DNA from: a virus
Length of the DNA stretch: 64,000 bases
Virus record (IMG/VR): IMGVR_UViG_3300037189_022865
Span: 26,597 to 90,596 of that record
Reading direction: 5' to 3' (one strand)
In this document: piece by piece, positions 60,227 through 64,000 of the stretch
Position numbering within the stretch: the first letter of the stretch is position 1
How the letters are laid out: each line of letters starts with the position of its first letter
Notes under the pieces: generated by a model
What the model saw: only the letters and a program-made list of their open reading frames with translations
Told to the model about the DNA's origin: nothing
The model's database searches: none
Translations under genes and position numbers: made by a program

Positions 60227-61627
60227 TTAAGCGTTTAAGTTTCCAAATAGATACCACGTATTAGCATCTTTTTTAACTAATGTAACAGCACCATATTGAG
60301 TATTAATTTTAGTCCAACCATTTGCACTTTGTATTACAACAGTTCCATTGACAGGCGTAATAGTTGTTTGACCAGCATTTGCTTGTATGATAGTAATATT
60401 AGTACCTATTGGAAAGTTAGCTGTAGTATTTTCTGGAACAGTTAATGTGTTAGTAGTAGCTACATTCATCTCTACTATTTTATTAGCATCGGATAAAGCT
60501 AAAGTATAAGAAGCTGTTTTAACGTTTATTTCATTTATTAAGTTTCCTGTTATTGCACCATCATTTTTAATTCTAAACAATTCCGCAGAATCACTATTTT
60601 GTACCAAAACTGCACTAGTAGTACTTGAATTACCAGAACCTCTTACGTGTAAACGTGCGGTTGCGGCAACAACCCCGATAGAGAAATTACCATCGGAATT
60701 TATTCTCGCCCTTTCTGATTGCGCTCCACTTTTAAAAGTTGAGAACACAATTGCGCCTGAATTATCAACTCCATCGCGAGCAGCGCCAAAAGACGCTATG
60801 TCGTTTACTGTTGATCCAGACTTTATCTGAAATGAAAAAGATGGCCCTGCTCCATCACTGGGACTTGATGAATAAGATGCCCTTAATATGGCAGATCCAG
60901 CCAAAGAGGTTGTAAATGATGGGCTTCTCTCTAAAATAGCAACATCAGAAAAGTTTGAATAAGTCACATGGATTCTTCCTTCTGGAGTAGCAGTACCAAT
61001 ACCAACTTTACCATCATCACGAATCATTAATGTATTGCTATTTCCAGCTGAGTTTTGAAATTGGGCTGTCCATGTTGTAGATGTTGACCCGGCGCTCAAA
61101 ACCATTAAACGAGCATTTGATGTCGGTGATCCAATTAGTACGTTGCCATCTTGATTTATTCGCATTCTCTCCAATCGAGAAATCGTGCCATTTGCAACTG
61201 TTTCAAAAGTTAAATAAGATCCAGCGGCAGTTTGCGACCAGTTCTCTGATGCAAATCCGGCTATCAATGCTGAAAAGTTGCTCGTGCTTGATGCCCTAAG
61301 CCCTGCAAATAAAAATCCGCCAAGCCTTAAATTTGTAGTTGCGGTTATTCCAGCATTTTCAAGTGCGGCGAAAGCGCCATCTGTAATGCCCGTATTTGTA
61401 CCTCTAAAAAAAATAGCACCAGATGTCGAGGCTCCGTTATTTAATCCAGATATAGGTGCTGATGGTGTTGATGTTCCAACGCCAAGTCTTGAATTTGTAT
61501 TATCCCAAAATAAATTACTGCTCGCTCCAAATGCCCCGGCATTATTAAACTGCACTTCGCCAGCCGCCCCCGACCCGGAAATGCCCCCGCCCGATGACGA
61601 GGTGAAGTATGTGGTTATTTGTGCCAT
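60227..61627 (-). CDS. Tail fibre protein, 466 aa
   Basis: Low-complexity Gly/Ser/Asn fibre sequence with the N-terminal module GEVQFNNAGAFGASSNLFW followed by RLGVGTSTPSAPIS, which recurs in the next fibre gene. Repeated elements such as ERMRINQDGNVLIGSP and ERARINSDGNFSIGV form beta-helix-like units, and the C-terminus (IGTNITIIQANAGQTTITPV) resembles tips used for adsorption. The gene is locally more GC-rich than its neighbours. Confidence 0.75.
   Translation of the reverse strand: MAQITTYFTSSSGGGISGSGAAGEVQFNNAGAFGASSNLFWDNTNSRLGVGTSTPSAPISGLNNGASTSGAIFFRGTNTGITDGAFAALENAGITATTNLRLGGFLFAGLRASSTSNFSALIAGFASENWSQTAAGSYLTFETVANGTISRLERMRINQDGNVLIGSPTSNARLMVLSAGSTSTTWTAQFQNSAGNSNTLMIRDDGKVGIGTATPEGRIHVTYSNFSDVAILERSPSFTTSLAGSAILRASYSSSPSDGAGPSFSFQIKSGSTVNDIASFGAARDGVDNSGAIVFSTFKSGAQSERARINSDGNFSIGVVAATARLHVRGSGNSSTTSAVLVQNSDSAELFRIKNDGAITGNLINEINVKTASYTLALSDANKIVEMNVATTNTLTVPENTTANFPIGTNITIIQANAGQTTITPVNGTVVIQSANGWTKINTQYGAVTLVKKDANTWYLFGNLNA
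61470..61570. repeat. Direct repeat, copy 1 (fibre module)
   Basis: DNA around 61480-61565 is closely similar to 62410-62500 in the adjacent fibre gene (shared TATTATCCCAAAATAAAT and GCATTATTAAACTG-type stretches). It codes the EVQFNNAGAFGASSNLFW module and can act as a homology block for fibre recombination. Confidence 0.75.
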
Positions 61628-61638
61628 TTGAATTAGTT

Positions 61639-64000
61639 TTAGTTTATGATGAAAAAGCCGACCGACGTTTCAGCAGTCGCGGCGGAGCCCAGATTGATTG
61701 TGAAAGAGCCAGCGCCCGGAACTACGTTCTTTATGTATGCCGTTGTGTCGTTTGTGCGCACAGTCGCGAACACGATAGATGAAGTTGTACATAGTGCGTT
61801 AGTAACAGTTAGCTCCGAGGCCGCAGCCGCAAAGTTTACCGTTCCTGATGGCCTGTCTATTGTTACGGCTCCTGTTGTACCGGCGGGGGTATTGGTAGCA
61901 AAAAAATTGACCTTTGTATTATCCAGGATTTTTATTATTTCATTACCAGCGCTATTTCTAACAAGAAGTGCATTTGTTCCGGCCGTAGAACCCGATGATG
62001 TAACCCTAAGGCCGCCGGCGGTTGCCCCTGCGCTTTGAATGTCAAGCCTGTAATTTGTATCTGTTGGCGGATTGGTAGAGCCGGATATTAGCAGGTTTCT
62101 GGAGCTAAAATAGATAAGTCCATATGATGCTGCGTCATATTCAAGATTAAAGAATGTTCCATGATTGATAAGGTTAAGCCTGTTTAATCCGGTTGACCCG
62201 GTTCTGATAATTATACCTGGATTTCCTCCTGGAGTTTCATAGGCCACCGATCCGATAATCGTTGATGGAAGCGTACCAACATACCATGTCTGCTTTCCGG
62301 TTCTCTCAAGCCTTGTCCTTAATACGGAGTTATGCGTTACGTCAAGTAAATTTGATGTATTTGATAATGGAGTTTTTATATCAATATTTGCCGCTGGGAC
62401 TGATGTACTAACTCCAAGCCTTGCGTTGGCATTATCCCAAAATAAATTTGAACTTGCCCCAAATGCCCCCGCATTGTTAAACTGAACTTCGCCAGTAGAA
62501 CCAGCAGGTGTTCCACCGCCTCCACCACCAGAACCAAAGTCTACCCAAGTAGCGGCAGGAGTTTTACCTTGAAACGTACCTGTAGTAGGATTATATATAA
62601 TAATACCAGAAGAAGGGGATATCATAGCATCTCTATCGGTAGTATTAACAGCGGGTAACAACAAACCTTTAGTTGTACTATTAAGAGATAGAATAGCATT
62701 AGCATTAATAGAGTTAGTACCTATAGCAGTAGAACTTGTTGTATAAACACCAGTATTATCTACTGTCAATGTTTTAAGACCATCTAGACTTCCTAATACA
62801 CTATAACCACTATTGCTTACAAGTAAACCAGAATTAGTATTAGAATAATTTATAGCAATATTTTGTGAACCACTTAATTGTGCTTGGCCAGCGGTTATCT
62901 TGTTAAACGGTAATGTACTTACATCAAGTGTTCCAGTACTAGATAACGTTAAAGAAGATACTGTTAATGAAACTTTAAATAAATCCCCTTCATTTGTTAT
63001 TCCTAAAATACCACTTGCTGTAGTTGTAGTTGTGGGTATATTAGCTATTTTTAAAGTTCCATTTACAGTAACTATTGAACTAGTTAAAACAGTTGAGCTT
63101 GATGAAACAGCTAATCTATTTGCTATTTTTAAAGGTGTGTTTATATAATTATTATTAGCATAACTATTAAAATTTAGTTCACTAAGAAGATTATAACTAG
63201 TACCACCACCACCAAGAGATCCTTTTAGAGTATATTGTGTAATATTATATTGTCCTGTAGCATCTATATCAGTTGCTTTAAGTGACAAACTTGGGCTTGC
63301 ATTTCCAACAGGCGTAATTAAATTTAATGTTTGATTTAAATTATCCCAAGTAAAGTTAGAAGAAGCTCCTAAAGATCCACTGTTATTGTATTGTACTTCT
63401 GTATTATTTCCAGCAGCAGGAGTAGTTGCATTAATCCATTTAGTACCATCATACTTAATAACTTGATTGGGTTGTATGTTGGATATTGCTACATTGTGCA
63501 GCTCTTCTAACTCATAGCCATTTTGTATTCTATAAATTATGCGTCCATTTGTAGGACTAGTTCTAGCTACAATACCTATAAATACAGCGTGATTAGGTGC
63601 AGTTGGTTTTACTCTAGTAACATAACCAGCAGTAGTTGGGGATAACCAAATAGCATCACCATCTAATAATGTATCAGAAGTAAATGGGTATGTAGCACCG
63701 CCCGCTGCAGTTCTTGTATCTAAATCATGTAACGTACCTAAAGCAGCTACGCGACCGTCAGTGTTTAATCCTATATCAGCAACAACTACACCAAAAGTTC
63801 CAGATGATGTTGCTTCTGCATCTGCTTGTGCTTTATAAGCATTAGGTCTATTACCAGTAGAACCATTTAAGTAAACTATAGTACCTTTTCTTAGTATATC
63901 TGAAGTTGAAGGGTTCCTAACATCTACAGCGATTGTTTCAGCGTAATCTACAACACCATCATCATCTGTATCGTACGTAGTTTTTTGCATGTCGCCATTA
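61639..64000 (-). CDS. Tail fibre protein (5' end outside window)
   Basis: At least 786 residues; the frame is open to the window edge with NGDMQKTTYDTDDDGVVDYAE, so ATG 63990 is probably internal and the gene starts outside the window. It has three copies of the module '(T/G)EVQ(F/Y)NN.G..GASSN', separated by beta-repeat sequence, and a C-terminal part more GC-rich (61640-62530) than the A/T-rich upstream part. The mosaic composition fits recombination among fibre genes that determine host range. Confidence 0.8.
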   Translation of the reverse strand, partial: NGDMQKTTYDTDDDGVVDYAETIAVDVRNPSTSDILRKGTIVYLNGSTGNRPNAYKAQADAEATSSGTFGVVVADIGLNTDGRVAALGTLHDLDTRTAAGGATYPFTSDTLLDGDAIWLSPTTAGYVTRVKPTAPNHAVFIGIVARTSPTNGRIIYRIQNGYELEELHNVAISNIQPNQVIKYDGTKWINATTPAAGNNTEVQYNNSGSLGASSNFTWDNLNQTLNLITPVGNASPSLSLKATDIDATGQYNITQYTLKGSLGGGGTSYNLLSELNFNSYANNNYINTPLKIANRLAVSSSSTVLTSSIVTVNGTLKIANIPTTTTTASGILGITNEGDLFKVSLTVSSLTLSSTGTLDVSTLPFNKITAGQAQLSGSQNIAINYSNTNSGLLVSNSGYSVLGSLDGLKTLTVDNTGVYTTSSTAIGTNSINANAILSLNSTTKGLLLPAVNTTDRDAMISPSSGIIIYNPTTGTFQGKTPAATWVDFGSGGGGGGTPAGSTGEVQFNNAGAFGASSNLFWDNANARLGVSTSVPAANIDIKTPLSNTSNLLDVTHNSVLRTRLERTGKQTWYVGTLPSTIIGSVAYETPGGNPGIIIRTGSTGLNRLNLINHGTFFNLEYDAASYGLIYFSSRNLLISGSTNPPTDTNYRLDIQSAGATAGGLRVTSSGSTAGTNALLVRNSAGNEIIKILDNTKVNFFATNTPAGTTGAVTIDRPSGTVNFAAAASELTVTNALCTTSSIVFATVRTNDTTAYIKNVVPGAGSFTINLGSAATAETSVGFFIIN
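62405..62510. repeat. Direct repeat, copy 2 (fibre module)
   Basis: Second copy of the module at 61470-61570, in the same orientation, about 930 bases away. A more diverged third copy at about 63330-63410 encodes NTEVQYNNSGSLGASSNF. Confidence 0.75.

Noticed and set aside
1-64000. TAG-to-Gln recoding (code 15), common in crAss-like phages
   Set aside because: TAG ends several genes at sensible places (2236, 12214, 15504, 21914, 22686) and no conserved domain is interrupted by TAG outside introns.
1-64000. CRISPR array, integrase, attachment site or IS element
   Set aside because: No regularly spaced repeats, recombinase motifs or inverted-repeat-bounded transposase were seen; the only mobile elements are the two introns.
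1-64000. Suppressor tRNA (anticodon UCA) within this window
   Set aside because: The gaps between genes are too short and none folds as a tRNA; it should be sought elsewhere in the genome or in the host.

Overview
This window is part of the genome of a crAss-like bacteriophage (Crassvirales type), probably infecting a member of Bacteroidota. The evidence is the combination of a replication module (family A DNA polymerase, primase, DnaB-like helicase, SF2 helicase, Sak4-like ATPase, uracil-DNA glycosylase) on one strand with an opposing block of giant virion proteins, one of which carries the DxDxD motif of crAss-type virion RNA polymerase. Start codons follow A-rich leaders and there is little Shine-Dalgarno signal, which fits Bacteroidota. 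Portal, terminase and major capsid genes are not here and should lie beyond position 64000. Both ends of the window cut through genes.

The phage reads TGA as tryptophan. At least 16 genes on both strands contain in-frame TGA at places where the family needs coding sequence, and several (DNA polymerase, primase, Sak4, SF2 helicase, M15 peptidase, two PD-(D/E)XK nucleases) are only complete when TGA is read as Trp. TAA and TAG remain stops.

Layout: 1-22621 is on the plus strand. 1-4700 holds an AAA+ ATPase, small unknown genes, a lipoprotein, a glutamine-amidotransferase-like protein lacking its nucleophile, and a membrane-anchored M15 peptidase. 4730-22621 holds replication and recombination: polA, a membrane protein that may be joined by a -1 frameshift to a seven-zinc-ribbon protein, a helicase split by a group I intron with an HNH gene, a cluster of small overlapping genes ending in a replication-initiator-like protein and a DnaB-like helicase, a Sak4-like ATPase split by a second group I intron with a GIY-YIG gene, a possible ssDNA-binding protein, primase, UDG, an ATP-grasp protein and two nucleases. 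A bidirectional terminator at about 22630-22672 separates this from the minus-strand block.

22684-64000 is on the minus strand and is read from right to left: tail fibres and an LamG-like lectin, Cys-rich tail proteins, a DUF5675-like protein, three ring/neck proteins, a muzzle-like tail protein interrupted by an in-frame TAA, a peptidoglycan-hydrolase virion protein, an unknown virion protein, a 4286-residue protein combining SF1 helicase, zincin and RNA polymerase regions, a second large protein that probably completes the polymerase, and a polyvalent-type protein with ADP-ribosyltransferase, zincin and nuclease modules. The last large proteins are most likely packaged and ejected into the host, where the RNA polymerase transcribes the early genes of the plus-strand half.
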